NCBI RefSeq assembly: GCF_000169195.2
Contig: NC_016023.1
Location: 2,790,001 to 2,854,000, forward strand
DNA length: 64,000 nucleotides
Source: Heyndrickxia coagulans 36D1
GTDB taxonomy: Bacteria; Bacillota; Bacilli; Bacillales; Bacillaceae_C
Reading direction: 5' to 3'
Positions within the stretch are counted from its first letter, which is position 1. Every line of letters begins with the position of its first letter. The translations under genes were made by a program, and so were the position numbers. Below are positions 24,170 to 33,779 of this stretch, in pieces. The notes under the pieces were generated by a model. It ran no database searches. It had not been told where the DNA came from and worked only from the letters and a program-made list of their open reading frames with translations.

Positions 24170-25867
24170 ATGACAGACAGGCCATGGCTGTCCCAGTATC
24201 CGCCGGAAATACCCGTTTCCCTTACGTATCCGCGAAAACCGGTTTGTGCATTTTTAACCGAAGCAGCTGAACAGTATCCTGACAAAAAAGCGCTCCATTT
24301 TATGGGGAAAGAAATGACATACCGTGAAGTGTATGAAGCGGCGCTCAAATTTGCCGGGTATTTAAAAAAACTCGGAGTGGAAAAAGGCGATAGGGTTGCC
24401 GTGCTGCTCCCGAATTCCCCGCAGGCCGTCATCGGTTTTTACGGCATCCTTTACACGGGCGGGATAGCCGTCATGACGAATCCGCTATATACGGAAAGGG
24501 AACTGGAATATCAGCTGAAAGACTCCGGCGCGAAGGCCATCCTGACAGTTGATTTCCTGTACCCGACAGTGGCAAAAGTATTTGAGAAAACCGATCTCGA
24601 ACATATTATTGTAACCGCCATCAGCGAGTATTTGCCTTTTCCCAAAAACGTCATCTACCCGTTTCTGCAGAAAAAGCAAACGGGCGTTACTGTCCGGGTC
24701 GAGCACGGCGGGCACCATCACTTGCTAAAGAACATCATGAAGGAAGAAATTCCGGAACCGCTTGACACGCCGTTCGATATCGAAGAGGACCTTGCGATTC
24801 TTCAGTACACCGGTGGCACAACCGGCGTGCCAAAAGGCGTCATGCTGACACATCTCAATTTGATTGCAAACGCGACAATGTGTGATGCCTGGATGTACAG
24901 GGCCAAAAAAGGGGAAGAAGTGGTGCTCGGCATGCTTCCGTTTTTCCATGTGTACGGCATGACGACCGTGCTGATTCTTTCTGTGATGCAGGGCTTTAAA
25001 ATGATTTTAATTCCGCGCTTTGATGCGGAGTCACTGCTGAAGACAATTGAAAAACAGCGGCCAACTTTGTTTCCGGGTGCGCCAACCATTTATATCGGGC
25101 TTTTAAACCACCCGAAAATTAAGGAATATGATTTGTCATCGATTGAAGCATGCATCAGCGGTTCTGCCCCGCTGCCGGTAGAAGTTCAGCAGAAATTTGA
25201 AGGGGTGACCGGCGGCAAGCTTGTGGAAGGGTATGGCCTCAGTGAATCTTCTCCTGTCACCCATGCCAATTTTGTATGGGGAAAACGCGTCAAGGGCAGT
25301 ATCGGCGTGCCATGGCCAGATACGGACTGCGAAATCCGCTCGCTCGAAGACGGCAGGCCGTTACCGCCCGGTGAAGTCGGCGAGCTGGCGGTAAAAGGGC
25401 CGCAAGTGATGAAAGGTTACTGGAACCGCCCGGAAGAAACGAAGGAAGTGCTAAAAGACGGGTGGCTATTTACGGGGGATTTGGCTTATATGGATGAAGA
25501 AGGTTATTTTTATATTGTCGACCGGAAAAAAGACATCATTATTGCAGGCGGCTATAATATTTATCCGCGTGAAGTCGAAGAAGTGCTGTATGAGCACCCT
25601 GCCGTTCAGGAAGCCGTGGTTGCCGGCGTGCCACACCCGTACCGCGGGGAAACCGTCAAAGCCTATATTGTGCTGAAAGACAATATGACAGTAACGGAAG
25701 AAGAACTGGACCGGTTTGCACGCCAATATCTGGCGGCATATAAAGTCCCGCGCATTTACGAATTCCGGGATGAACTGCCGAAAACGGCCGTTGGGAAAAT
25801 TTTGCGGCGCTCATTGGTTGCAGAAGAAAAAGAAAAGATGGAAAATGGAGGAGAGAAGATCGGGTAA
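24170..25867 (+). CDS. lcfA: Long-chain fatty acid--CoA ligase
   Basis: 565 residues. It activates fatty acids to acyl-CoA with ATP for beta-oxidation. AMP-binding motifs include YTGGTTGVPKGVMLTH (about 212-227), VEGYGLSESSP, GWLFTGDLAYMDEEG, DRKKDIIIAGGYNIYP and the C-terminal lysine motif PKTAVGKILRR. The start is set at MTDRPWLSQYP behind GGAG; two earlier in-frame ATGs overlap the ribosome site. It heads the lcfA-fadR-fadB-etfB-etfA cluster and its promoter overlaps a cre site. Confidence 0.95.
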   Translation: MTDRPWLSQYPPEIPVSLTYPRKPVCAFLTEAAEQYPDKKALHFMGKEMTYREVYEAALKFAGYLKKLGVEKGDRVAVLLPNSPQAVIGFYGILYTGGIAVMTNPLYTERELEYQLKDSGAKAILTVDFLYPTVAKVFEKTDLEHIIVTAISEYLPFPKNVIYPFLQKKQTGVTVRVEHGGHHHLLKNIMKEEIPEPLDTPFDIEEDLAILQYTGGTTGVPKGVMLTHLNLIANATMCDAWMYRAKKGEEVVLGMLPFFHVYGMTTVLILSVMQGFKMILIPRFDAESLLKTIEKQRPTLFPGAPTIYIGLLNHPKIKEYDLSSIEACISGSAPLPVEVQQKFEGVTGGKLVEGYGLSESSPVTHANFVWGKRVKGSIGVPWPDTDCEIRSLEDGRPLPPGEVGELAVKGPQVMKGYWNRPEETKEVLKDGWLFTGDLAYMDEEGYFYIVDRKKDIIIAGGYNIYPREVEEVLYEHPAVQEAVVAGVPHPYRGETVKAYIVLKDNMTVTEEELDRFARQYLAAYKVPRIYEFRDELPKTAVGKILRRSLVAEEKEKMENGGEKIG

Positions 25868-25890
25868 GGAAATTTTTTTATAAACAGGAC

Positions 25891-25944
25891 TTGACAAATG
25901 CTGCATTCTTGTATAATATGAAAATATGAATGAATGGTCATTCA
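25891..25944 (+). promoter_or_regulatory. fadR promoter with FadR operator
   Basis: TTGACA (25891-25896), 17 bp, TAATAT (25914-25919, inside TATAATAT). Just after it, TGAATGAATGGTCATTCA (25927-25944) matches the B. subtilis FadR consensus TGAATGANTANTCATTCA at all but one fixed position, with intact 7-bp arms. This indicates autorepression relieved by long-chain acyl-CoA. Confidence 0.88.
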
Positions 25945-26009
25945 TTTTCTGGCCGCCATTAAACCGGTCGGCCAAATTGACAGATCATGAGATTGAAAGG
26001 TGATAGCCC

Positions 26010-26603
26010 GTGAGGAAAAACAGGCCAAAGTACAAACAAATTATTGATGCAGCAGTGGTGGTTATCGCACAACACGGCTATCATCAGGCACAGGTTTCAA
26101 AAATTGCAAAACAGGCGGGCGTAGCGGACGGCACGATTTATTTGTATTTTAAAAACAAAGAAGATATCCTGATTTCTTTGTTTGAAGAAAAGATGCAGCT
26201 GTTTATCGAAAAGGTTTCCGAATATATTGCAGGGGACCTTTCCCCTTCCGAAAAGTTGCTCAAGATGATCGAAAACCACTTCAAAGTCCTTGCCGCCGAT
26301 CACCATTTGGCGGTCGTGACCCAGCTGGAACTGCGGCAGACCAATTTAGATCTGCGGCTTAAAATCAACAGCGTACTGAAAGAATATTTGACGCTCGTTG
26401 ACCAAATCATCCGCGAAGGCATGGAAAAAGGCGAATTCGATTCCGGGCTTGACGTCCGGCTCGTCCGGCAGATGATTTTCGGGACAGTCGATGAAACGGT
26501 AACGACATGGGTGATGAATAAAGAAAAATACGACCTCGTTTCACTGGCTGCTCCCGTCCATCAATTGATCATTAACGGCTGCGGCAAAAAAACGGCGGTT
26601 TAA
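26010..26603 (+). CDS. fadR: Fatty acid degradation regulator FadR (TetR family)
   Basis: 197 residues. The N-terminal TetR helix-turn-helix (about 8-52: IIDAAVVVIAQHGYHQ, VSKIAKQAGVADGTIYLYFKNKEDIL) is followed by a helical ligand domain. In B. subtilis FadR (YsiA) represses beta-oxidation genes and is released by long-chain acyl-CoA. A clear FadR box lies in its own promoter region and the neighbours are the expected targets. The start is GTG 26010 behind AAAGGTGATAG. Confidence 0.93.
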   Translation: MRKNRPKYKQIIDAAVVVIAQHGYHQAQVSKIAKQAGVADGTIYLYFKNKEDILISLFEEKMQLFIEKVSEYIAGDLSPSEKLLKMIENHFKVLAADHHLAVVTQLELRQTNLDLRLKINSVLKEYLTLVDQIIREGMEKGEFDSGLDVRLVRQMIFGTVDETVTTWVMNKEKYDLVSLAAPVHQLIINGCGKKTAV

Positions 26604-26636
26604 TGCCGCAGCTTTCACAAGGGGGTTTGAGACGGG

Positions 26637-27410
26637 ATGGAATTTATTACGATCAAACGGGAAAATGCGGTCGCCTGCATTGAAATGAACAGGCCACCTG
26701 CCAATGCGCTTGCGCAGGCTCTTTTAAAAGAACTTGCGCAAGCGTTTGGCCAACTTGAAAACGATCCTGAAACCCGGGTCGTGCTCCTTTACGGGAAAGG
26801 AAGATTTTTCTCGGCAGGAGCGGATATTAAAGAATTTGTCCAATTAAGGAAATCCGGCGGCTCCGATGCGCTGGCGGTTTCCGGTCAGGAATTGTTCGAA
26901 AAAGTGGAAGCGTTCCCGAAACCGGTCATCGCCGCGATCCATGGCGCGGCACTTGGCGGTGGGCTCGAACTTGCGATGGCATGCCATATCCGCCTTGTCA
27001 CAGAAAATGCAAAACTCGGCCTCCCGGAACTGAGCCTCGGACTCGTGCCGGGTTTTGCCGGAACGCAGCGGCTGCCAAGGTATGTCGGACGCGGCAAAGC
27101 ATTTGAAATGCTGTGGACAAGCGAACCGCTGACCGGAACGGAGGCCGTGCAGCACGGGCTTGCAAACCATGCTTATAAAGAAGAGGAACTGCTCCCGAAA
27201 GCAAGGGCGCTGGCTGAAAAAATTGCAAAGAAAAGCCCGCTGGCCCTGAAAGCCTCTATTGAACTCGTCAATTATTCAAAAACAAACGATTACGAAAAAG
27301 GCTTGGAGCAGGAATCCGCACGTTTTCTTGAGCTGTTCGGCTCAAAAGATGCAGAGGAAGGCATCAAAGCTTTTATTGAAAAAAGGGAACCGCGTTTTAC
27401 AGGGGCCTAA
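26637..27410 (+). CDS. fadB: Enoyl-CoA hydratase FadB
   Basis: 257 residues of the crotonase family, hydrating trans-2-enoyl-CoA in beta-oxidation. Oxyanion-hole motifs FFSAGADIKEF and AALGGGLELAMACH, and the catalytic region LPELSLGLVPGFAGTQRLPR with its glutamate, are intact. It lies 33 bp after fadR and ahead of etfB, likely one operon. The ribosome site GGGGG is somewhat far (about 10-13 nt). Confidence 0.93.
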   Translation: MEFITIKRENAVACIEMNRPPANALAQALLKELAQAFGQLENDPETRVVLLYGKGRFFSAGADIKEFVQLRKSGGSDALAVSGQELFEKVEAFPKPVIAAIHGAALGGGLELAMACHIRLVTENAKLGLPELSLGLVPGFAGTQRLPRYVGRGKAFEMLWTSEPLTGTEAVQHGLANHAYKEEELLPKARALAEKIAKKSPLALKASIELVNYSKTNDYEKGLEQESARFLELFGSKDAEEGIKAFIEKREPRFTGA

Positions 27411-27472
27411 CATTTTTTGATTTGTATGCGCTTAAAAGATTTTATTTTTTAACGATTTAGGGAGGGAACGGC

Positions 27473-28246
27473 ATGAATATCTTCGTATTATTAAAACGGA
27501 CTTTTGACACAGAAGAAAAGATTGCGATTGCAAACGGCCGCATCCAGGATGACGGGGCAGAATATATCATCAACCCGTACGATGAATACGCCGTTGAAGA
27601 GGCCATCCAGGTACGCGATGCCCAGGGCGGCGAAGTCACAGTTGTCACAGTCGGCAATGAAGAAGCCGAAAAGCAATTGCGGACGGCACTTGCGATGGGT
27701 GCGGATAAAGCAGTCCTCATTAATATTGAAGACGATGTGGAAGCAAGCGACCAGGTCACAACGGCAAAAGTGCTCGCCGCTTATTTAAAAGAGCAGGAAC
27801 CGGATCTCATTATCGGCGGGAATGTCGCCATTGACAACGCTTCCGGACAAGTCGGCCCGCGGGTGGCGGAGTTGCTCGGTATCCCGTATGTCACGACGAT
27901 CACCAATCTGGAAATTGATGGCGACAAAGCGACGGTCACAAGAGATGTCGAAGGGGATTCCGAAATCATTGAAACGACCCTTCCGCTGCTCGTCACAGCG
28001 CAGCAGGGCTTAAATGAGCCGCGTTATCCTTCGCTCCCGGGGATCATGAAAGCGAAGAAAAAACCGCTTGAAGAGCTGGAACTGGATGACCTTGACCTTG
28101 AAGAAGAAGACGTGGAGCCGAAAACCAAAACGATCGAGGTTTACCTGCCACCGAAAAAAGAAGCAGGAAAAGTGCTTGAAGGCGAAATTGTCGACCAAGT
28201 AAAAGAACTTGTCCAATTATTGCATACCGAAGCAAAAGTGATTTAA
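27473..28246 (+). CDS. etfB: Electron transfer flavoprotein beta subunit
   Basis: 257 residues. EtfB binds AMP and helps EtfA carry electrons from acyl-CoA dehydrogenases to the respiratory chain. It shows the family stretches MNIFVLLKRTFDTEEKI, ALAMGADKAVLI, VTAQQGLNEPRYPSLPGIMKAKKK and a C-terminal acidic linker. GGGAGGG ribosome site. It is followed by etfA 30 bp later. Confidence 0.95.
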   Translation: MNIFVLLKRTFDTEEKIAIANGRIQDDGAEYIINPYDEYAVEEAIQVRDAQGGEVTVVTVGNEEAEKQLRTALAMGADKAVLINIEDDVEASDQVTTAKVLAAYLKEQEPDLIIGGNVAIDNASGQVGPRVAELLGIPYVTTITNLEIDGDKATVTRDVEGDSEIIETTLPLLVTAQQGLNEPRYPSLPGIMKAKKKPLEELELDDLDLEEEDVEPKTKTIEVYLPPKKEAGKVLEGEIVDQVKELVQLLHTEAKVI

Positions 28247-28276
28247 GCGAAGAAACCGGAAATGGAGGGGATCAGC

Positions 28277-29257
28277 ATGAGTCGAAAAGTATTAGTAGTG
28301 GGGGAAGTCCGTGACGGATCGCTCCGCAATGTATCATATGAAACCATTGCCGCCGGAAAAACGGTAGCAGAAGGCGGGGAAGTGGTCGGCGTTTTGATCG
28401 GGGACGCTGTGAAAGATTTGGGGAAAGACATGATACAATACGGTGCTGACCGTGTTGCCGTGGTGGAAGACGAGAAGCTGAAAAGCTATTCTTCAGACGG
28501 TTTTTCCCAAGCATTGCTTGCGATTGTCGAATCTGAAAAGCCGGATGGCATCTTAATCGGCCATACGGCGCTTGGCAAAGACCTGGCCCCGAAAGTAGCG
28601 GCTAAATTGGATGCCGGCCTGATTTCGGACGCAACCGCAGTGGAATCAGCCGGGGAACATGTCGTCTTTACCCGCCCGATTTACTCCGGCAAGGCGTTTG
28701 AGAAAAAGATCGTAACAGACGGGGTCATCTTTGCGACCATTCGGCCGAACAACATCAGCCCGCTTGAAAAAGACGAATCGCGGACAGGGGACATTGAAAC
28801 CGTCGAAGCGGAAATTAAAGATTTACGCACGATCATCAAAGAAGTGGTCCGGAAAGTAAGTGAAGGGGTTGACCTTTCGGAAGCGAAAGTCATCGTTTCA
28901 GGCGGCCGCGGCGTGAAAAGCGCGGACGGCTTCAAACCGCTGAAAGAGCTTGCCGATGTGCTCGGCGGCGCGGTTGGGGCTTCGCGCGGCGCATGTGACG
29001 CCGGCTACTGCGATTATTCCCTGCAAATCGGGCAGACGGGCAAAGTGGTTACACCGGATTTGTATATCGCATGCGGTATTTCCGGCGCCATCCAGCATTT
29101 GGCCGGCATGTCCAACTCAAAAGTGATTGTGGCCATTAACAAAGACCCGGAAGCGAACATCTTCAACGTGGCGGATTACGGCATCGTCGGCGACCTGTTC
29201 GAAGTGGTCCCGCTTCTCACAGAGGAAATCAAAAAACTAAAAGTCACATCGGCGTAA
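28277..29257 (+). CDS. etfA: Electron transfer flavoprotein alpha subunit
   Basis: 326 residues. The FAD-binding C-terminal half includes [51 protein letters not shown] and [20 protein letters not shown]. The start is set at MSRKVLVV behind GGAGGGG rather than five codons upstream. It closes the fad/etf operon, with a strong terminator after it. Confidence 0.95.
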   Translation: MSRKVLVVGEVRDGSLRNVSYETIAAGKTVAEGGEVVGVLIGDAVKDLGKDMIQYGADRVAVVEDEKLKSYSSDGFSQALLAIVESEKPDGILIGHTALGKDLAPKVAAKLDAGLISDATAVESAGEHVVFTRPIYSGKAFEKKIVTDGVIFATIRPNNISPLEKDESRTGDIETVEAEIKDLRTIIKEVVRKVSEGVDLSEAKVIVSGGRGVKSADGFKPLKELADVLGGAVGASRGACDAGYCDYSLQIGQTGKVVTPDLYIACGISGAIQHLAGMSNSKVIVAINKDPEANIFNVADYGIVGDLFEVVPLLTEEIKKLKVTSA

Positions 29258-29261
29258 TCCC

Positions 29262-29297
29262 GGGCCCGGACGAAAAAAATTCGTTCCGGGCCTGTTT
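29262..29297 (+). terminator. Intrinsic terminator of the fad-etf operon
   Basis: GGGCCCGGACGAA pairs with TTCGTTCCGGGCC and is followed by TGTTTT. Confidence 0.85.
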
Positions 29298-29443
29298 TCT
29301 GTTGGATATTCGTGAAAAAAGGGTATAAAATAATAAAATCATTACTGCTTTTTCCGGACCGGACAAATTGTTCGCAACATATGATAAAGGATGATATACT
29401 TATCCCAAGCAGTAATAGTTTGATTTAGGAGGGTTCTTTCAAT

Positions 29444-29758
29444 ATGGCAATTACACATGCTACCGACGCGACTTTCGAGCAGGAAGTCAGCCAAGGTTTG
29501 GTATTAACGGATTTTTGGGCAACATGGTGTGGTCCGTGCAAAATGATTGCACCGGTACTTGAAGAAATCGATGCTGAAATGGGCGACAAGGTGAAAATCG
29601 TCAAAGTAGACGTGGATGAGAATCAGGAAACGACCAGCAAATTCGGCGTCATGAGCATTCCGACCCTTGTTCTCATGAAAGATGGCAAACCGGTCGACAA
29701 AGTGATCGGTTACCAGCCGAAAGAAGCTTTGCAAGAATTAGTGAACAAACATTTATAA
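29444..29758 (+). CDS. trxA: Thioredoxin
   Basis: 104 residues with the active site WCGPC at residues 27-31 ([18 protein letters not shown]) and the cis-proline loop [12 protein letters not shown]. It is a cytosolic disulfide reductase, essential in B. subtilis. A single gene between etfA and uvrC, the B. subtilis order. The start follows AGGAGGG. The upstream 186 bp contain a TATACT-like -10 (29395-29400) but no clear -35. Confidence 0.97.
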   Translation: MAITHATDATFEQEVSQGLVLTDFWATWCGPCKMIAPVLEEIDAEMGDKVKIVKVDVDENQETTSKFGVMSIPTLVLMKDGKPVDKVIGYQPKEALQELVNKHL

Positions 29759-29802
29759 TACAATAAATGCGCGGCTTCAAGCCGTGCGCAAATGCATTTT
29801 AA

Positions 29803-29834
29803 AATCCGGGCCGGCTGTGGTCCGGGTTTTTTAC
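29803..29834 (+). terminator. Intrinsic terminator of trxA
   Basis: CCGGGCC pairs with GGTCCGG (one G-U) and is followed by GTTTTTT. A second hairpin, GCGCGGCTT with AAGCCGTGCGC, lies just before it. Confidence 0.65.
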
Positions 29835-29863
29835 AGAACGCAGGATTTTGAGGTGAAGAGAAA

Positions 29864-31636
29864 TTGAACGAGACGATCCGCAATAAACTTGCCCTCCTGC
29901 CCGCCCAACCCGGCTGCTATTTAATGAAAGACAGACAGGGGACCATCATTTATGTCGGGAAGGCCAAAATTTTAAAAAACCGTGTCCGCTCTTACTTTTC
30001 CGGTTCGCATGACGCAAAAACGCAGCGGCTTGTCAGCGAGATCGAAGACTTTGAGTATATTGTCACTTCTTCCAATATTGAAGCCCTTATTCTTGAAATT
30101 AATTTAATCAAAAAGCATGACCCGAAATACAACATCATGCTGAAAGATGATAAAACATACCCGTATATTAAGCTGACCCATGAACGCCACCCGCGTCTGA
30201 TCACCACCCGGAAAGTGAAAAAAGATAAAGGCAAATATTTCGGCCCGTATCCAAACGTGCAGGCGGCCAATGAAACAAAAAAGCTGCTGGACCGGTTGTA
30301 TCCTTTGCGGAAATGCACCAATATGCCGGACCGCGTCTGCCTTTATTACCATTTGGGCCAGTGTCTTGCGCCGTGCGTCAATGAGGTGAAAGAAGAAACA
30401 TACAAAGAGATCACCGATCAAATTACCCGCTTTTTGAACGGGGGTTACACGGAAATCAAAAAAGAACTGGAAGAAAAAATGCATGAGGCTGCAGAAAAGC
30501 TTGAATTTGAGCGGGCAAAAGAATACCGTGACCAGATCGCCAATATTGAAATGACGATGGAAAAACAGAAAATTACAATGACGGATTTTACGGACCGCGA
30601 CATTTTCGGCTACGCAGTGGATAAAGGCTGGATGTGCGTCCAGGTCTTTTTCATGCGCCAAGGAAAGCTGATCGAACGGGATGTCTCGCTTTTTCCGTCT
30701 TACGATGAGCCGGAGGAGGAATTTTTGAGCTATTTGGGGCAGTTTTACGCCAAACCGGAACATATTAAGCCGAAAGAAGTGCTGATTACGGAAAAAGCAG
30801 ACCGGGAACTGGCGGAACAACTGCTCGAAATCAAAGTGCTCCAGCCGAAAAAAGGCCAGAAACGGGAACTCGTGTTAATGGCCGAGAAGAACGCAAAGAT
30901 TGCATTGAAGGAAAAATTCGCGTTGATTGAACGGGACGAGGAACGAACGATCAAAGCCGTTGAAAATCTTGGCGAAAAGCTCGGCATCTACACGCCGCAC
31001 CGGATTGAAGCGTTCGATAATTCGAATATCCAGGGGACAAACCCGGTTTCGGCGATGGTCGTGTTTGTGGACGGTAAGCCGGCAAAAAAAGAATACCGCA
31101 AATATAAAATCAAAACAGTGGAAGGACCGGATGATTATGAATCGATGCGCGAAGTGATCCGCCGCCGTTACATCCGTGCCCTAAGGGAAAACTTGCCGCT
31201 TCCGGATCTCATCATTATTGACGGCGGAAAAGGGCAAATTGACGCGGCAAGGGATGTGCTTGAAAATGAGCTCGGGCTTGAGATCCCGATCGGCGGCCTG
31301 GCAAAGGATGAGAAGCACAATACATCGCAGCTTTTGTTCGGCAACCCGCTGGAAGTTGTGCCGCTCGGGCGGAACAGCCAGGAATTTTACCTGCTTCAGC
31401 GCATCCAAGATGAAGTGCACCGGTTTGCGATTACCTTCCACAGGGAATTGCGCGGAAAATCCGCTTTTCAATCGGCGCTTGACGATATTCCGGGCATCGG
31501 GCCGAAACGGAAAAAACAACTGCTTCGCCACTTTGGCTCCTTGAAGAAAATGAAACAAGCAAAGCTGGAAGAATTTGTGGAAGCGGGCATCCCGCGTCCC
31601 GTATCCGAAGCATTAATCAAAAAATTACAAGAATAA
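29864..31636 (+). CDS. uvrC: Excinuclease ABC subunit C
   Basis: 590 residues. The N-terminal GIY-YIG nuclease ([24 protein letters not shown] region), a UvrB-binding UVR motif (about 197-232), an RNase H-like EndoV nuclease domain ([27 protein letters not shown]) and a C-terminal helix-hairpin-helix pair ([21 protein letters not shown]) are all present. It makes both incisions in nucleotide excision repair. The start is TTG 29864 behind GAGGTGAAG. Confidence 0.97.
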   Translation: MNETIRNKLALLPAQPGCYLMKDRQGTIIYVGKAKILKNRVRSYFSGSHDAKTQRLVSEIEDFEYIVTSSNIEALILEINLIKKHDPKYNIMLKDDKTYPYIKLTHERHPRLITTRKVKKDKGKYFGPYPNVQAANETKKLLDRLYPLRKCTNMPDRVCLYYHLGQCLAPCVNEVKEETYKEITDQITRFLNGGYTEIKKELEEKMHEAAEKLEFERAKEYRDQIANIEMTMEKQKITMTDFTDRDIFGYAVDKGWMCVQVFFMRQGKLIERDVSLFPSYDEPEEEFLSYLGQFYAKPEHIKPKEVLITEKADRELAEQLLEIKVLQPKKGQKRELVLMAEKNAKIALKEKFALIERDEERTIKAVENLGEKLGIYTPHRIEAFDNSNIQGTNPVSAMVVFVDGKPAKKEYRKYKIKTVEGPDDYESMREVIRRRYIRALRENLPLPDLIIIDGGKGQIDAARDVLENELGLEIPIGGLAKDEKHNTSQLLFGNPLEVVPLGRNSQEFYLLQRIQDEVHRFAITFHRELRGKSAFQSALDDIPGIGPKRKKQLLRHFGSLKKMKQAKLEEFVEAGIPRPVSEALIKKLQE

Positions 31637-31661
31637 CCTGGCAGGGTTTTTCTGTATATGG

Positions 31662-31667
31662 TATAAT
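31662..31667 (+). promoter_or_regulatory. -10 element of the lysC leader
   Basis: TGGTATAAT is an extended -10. TGGCAG lies at the -35 position with a 17-bp spacer. It stands about 75 nt before the L-box. Confidence 0.55.
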
Positions 31668-31744
31668 CATGATAATTTCATATGGCAAGCTTTGTTTCAG
31701 ACTTTCGGGAGCGGTCATCCCGGCGTCCGGCAAAGCCGTTACAT

Positions 31745-31910
31745 GATAGAGGCGCAAAACTTAAGAGTAAGGAACGGGAGAAGATTGGGCTTCCGGGATC
31801 GTTTCTGAAAGGAAGTTTTGCCGAAGTGAAAATGGCCTCAATGCCGTTTTTGCTGGTTCTGTACTGAAAAAGTCCGGAACTGTCAGGATGAAATGTCTTG
31901 GAGCGCTATC
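31745..31910 (+). promoter_or_regulatory. Lysine riboswitch (L-box) of lysC
   Basis: The conserved L-box words are present in order: GATAGAGGCGC, AAGAGTAA, GGAAGTTTTGCCGAAGTG, CTGGTTCTGTA, and the closing GGAGCGCTATC that pairs with the first. Together with the terminator downstream this is a lysine-responsive off switch for aspartokinase. Confidence 0.93.
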
Positions 31911-31951
31911 TCACAGGAATGACTGCGTACCCGCGTATGCAAAAGCGATGA

Positions 31952-31979
31952 GATATCCGTTCTCATTGCTTTTTTTAAA
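31952..31979 (+). terminator. L-box-controlled terminator
   Basis: AGCGATGAGA pairs with TTCTCATTGCT and is followed by seven T residues. The 5' part can compete with the P1 arm of the riboswitch. Confidence 0.85.
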
Positions 31980-32052
31980 TGGGCGCCAAGTTGCTTTGCT
32001 TTCACTCTGACAGCCTCATTTTACTTATAAACTGCAGAAGGTGGCGGAGTTA

Positions 32053-33282
32053 TTGGGAATCATTGTTCAGAAATTCGGGGGAACTTCGGTTGGAAATGTG
32101 GAAAGGATCCGGAATACGGTCAACCGGATTATTGAAGAAAAGGAAAAGGGCCATGATGTTGTCGTCGTTGTTTCCGCGATGGGCAAAACAACGGACCAGC
32201 TTGTCGGGCTTGCAAATGAACTTTCTGCGTATCCTGCAAAACGCGAAATGGATATGCTGCTTTCAACCGGCGAACAGGTGACGATTTCGCTTGTCGCCAT
32301 GGCACTGATCGATCAAGGCTACGATGCCGTTTCTTATACCGGATGGCAGGCCGGCATTATAACGGAACCCGTGCACGGAAACGCCCGGATCACGGAAATC
32401 CGGACTGAAAAAATCAAATCCCGTCTGGCAGCCGGGCAAATTGTAATCGTCGCCGGGTTTCAGGGCATCACCCCAGAAGGCGAAATTGCGACACTCGGTA
32501 GGGGCGGCTCAGATACAACGGCAGTGGCGCTTGCAGCAGCGCTTCATGCGGACCGCTGCCTGATCTACACGGATGTAACCGGCGTGTTTACGTCCGACCC
32601 GCGCTATATTCCGAATGCCCGGAAGCTTAAGGCTGTATCCTATGATGAGATGCTTGAACTGGCGAGTCTCGGGGCGGGCGTTTTGCATGCAAGGGCAGTG
32701 GAGTTTGCCAAAAATGCGGCTGTGCCGCTGATCGTTTGTTCGAGCCTTGAAAGGGAGGAAGGCACGTTAATAGAGGAGGAAGTTTCGGTGGAAAAAAACT
32801 TAATTGTCCGCGGCGTTGCATTTGAAGATGGCATTACAAGGGTGACCATTTTCGGACTGGAAAACGGCTTCCGCAATTTGCCGGATATTTTTACGACACT
32901 GGCGGAACACCATATTGATGTCGATATCATTATCCAGAACCAGACAGCGGACCATAAAACGTATTTATCTTTTTCGATAAAAGATAAAGATCTGAAAGAA
33001 ACGGCCGATCTTTTGGAAGCCGGGAAAGAAGCCCTCAGCATAGACCATTTTGAAACGGAAACCGGCCTCGCAAAAGTGTCCATCATCGGATCGGGCATGG
33101 TTTCCAACCCAGGCGTTGCGGCAAAAATGTTCCAGGTGCTGGCAGATCACGGCATTGCCATTAAAATGATCAGCACGTCCGAAATCAAAGTGTCCACCGT
33201 TGTCGATGCAAAAGAAATGGTCCGGGCCGCCCGGTGCCTGCACGAAGCATTTGAACTGGATGCAGTGGAACAAAATATATGA
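32053..33282 (+). CDS. lysC: Aspartokinase II, alpha subunit
   Basis: 409 residues. It phosphorylates aspartate, the first step to lysine, threonine and methionine. The kinase domain has IIVQKFGGTSVGNVERIRN and GRGGSDTTAVALAAAL, and two ACT domains lie at the C-terminus (AFEDGITRVTIFGL, SIIGSGMVSNPGVAAKMF). TTG 32053 aligns with the start of B. subtilis LysC (IVQKFGGTS) and has GGTGG at 8 nt; a GTG 12 bases upstream is an alternative. The riboswitch and terminator lie directly upstream. An internal start makes a second product. Confidence 0.95.
   Translation: MGIIVQKFGGTSVGNVERIRNTVNRIIEEKEKGHDVVVVVSAMGKTTDQLVGLANELSAYPAKREMDMLLSTGEQVTISLVAMALIDQGYDAVSYTGWQAGIITEPVHGNARITEIRTEKIKSRLAAGQIVIVAGFQGITPEGEIATLGRGGSDTTAVALAAALHADRCLIYTDVTGVFTSDPRYIPNARKLKAVSYDEMLELASLGAGVLHARAVEFAKNAAVPLIVCSSLEREEGTLIEEEVSVEKNLIVRGVAFEDGITRVTIFGLENGFRNLPDIFTTLAEHHIDVDIIIQNQTADHKTYLSFSIKDKDLKETADLLEAGKEALSIDHFETETGLAKVSIIGSGMVSNPGVAAKMFQVLADHGIAIKMISTSEIKVSTVVDAKEMVRAARCLHEAFELDAVEQNI
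32788..33282 (+). CDS. Aspartokinase II, beta subunit (internal start in lysC)
   Basis: Inside lysC and in frame, GAGGAGGAAGTTTCG precedes a GTG at 32788, a near-perfect ribosome site at 6 nt. The product of about 164 residues would be the two ACT regulatory domains. B. subtilis lysC is known to make such a beta subunit from an internal start at the equivalent place, giving an alpha2-beta2 enzyme. Confidence 0.8.
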   Translation: MEKNLIVRGVAFEDGITRVTIFGLENGFRNLPDIFTTLAEHHIDVDIIIQNQTADHKTYLSFSIKDKDLKETADLLEAGKEALSIDHFETETGLAKVSIIGSGMVSNPGVAAKMFQVLADHGIAIKMISTSEIKVSTVVDAKEMVRAARCLHEAFELDAVEQNI

Positions 33283-33283
33283 A

Positions 33284-33321
33284 AATATGAAAAAGCAGGG
33301 GAGCCCCTGCTTTTTCATATT
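33284..33321. terminator. Bidirectional terminator between lysC and yslB
   Basis: AATATGAAAAAGCAGGGG pairs perfectly with its complement around AG. A and T runs on both sides serve both convergent genes. Confidence 0.92.
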
Positions 33322-33779
33322 GATTCTCCGGCCGGGTCTTTCGCATCCCACTGCACGGTGATCCGGACTTTTTTTGCTTTTTTCGCAACTTCCTCAACAG
33401 CTTCCGTGATCAGTTTTTTCTGCATCTGGTACTGCTCGGCCAAAAAACCGGCTTCAAGCTTGAATGTCGGCTCTTGACCTGCGCCCATATCCAGCTGCCG
33501 TTCAATCATCGGCCCGGATAACTCAAATTCGATATGATATTTCTCTTCTTTTTTGATCGATAACGTTCCCCAGCCGGCTTCTTTGAAAAAAGAAACCATT
33601 TCTTCATAGGTAAGCAGCTGGAATTTTCTTGCCAAATGTTTTCCGGCCCAGTATAGAATATCCGGTGTTTCCTTACCGAGTATATCCGGAATTAATATAT
33701 TACGCAACAGCTCATATCCGAATGCGGGCACCATTAGCTGTTCCGCAACGGTTTGTTCATTTCCGCCAGAAGATTTCAC
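33315..33779 (-). CDS. yslB: YslB-family protein (DUF2507)
   Basis: 154 residues. The family region runs from VPAFGYELLRNILIPDIL through ILYWAGKHLARKF to the helical tail. Such proteins have a heme/V4R-like fold distantly related to transport-particle BET3 proteins; their role is unknown. The start is GTG behind GAGGGG, with a TATAAT at about 33800 on the minus strand. It lies between lysC and sdhC, its B. subtilis position. Confidence 0.85.
   Translation of the reverse strand: MKSSGGNEQTVAEQLMVPAFGYELLRNILIPDILGKETPDILYWAGKHLARKFQLLTYEEMVSFFKEAGWGTLSIKKEEKYHIEFELSGPMIERQLDMGAGQEPTFKLEAGFLAEQYQMQKKLITEAVEEVAKKAKKVRITVQWDAKDPAGESI

Noticed and set aside
27421-27440. cre-like word TGTATGCGCTTAAA before etfB
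   Set aside because: It differs from the cre consensus at two fixed positions and no promoter is seen there.
31682-31867. 61-codon frame upstream of lysC
   Set aside because: It overlaps the lysine riboswitch, whose conserved words explain the sequence.
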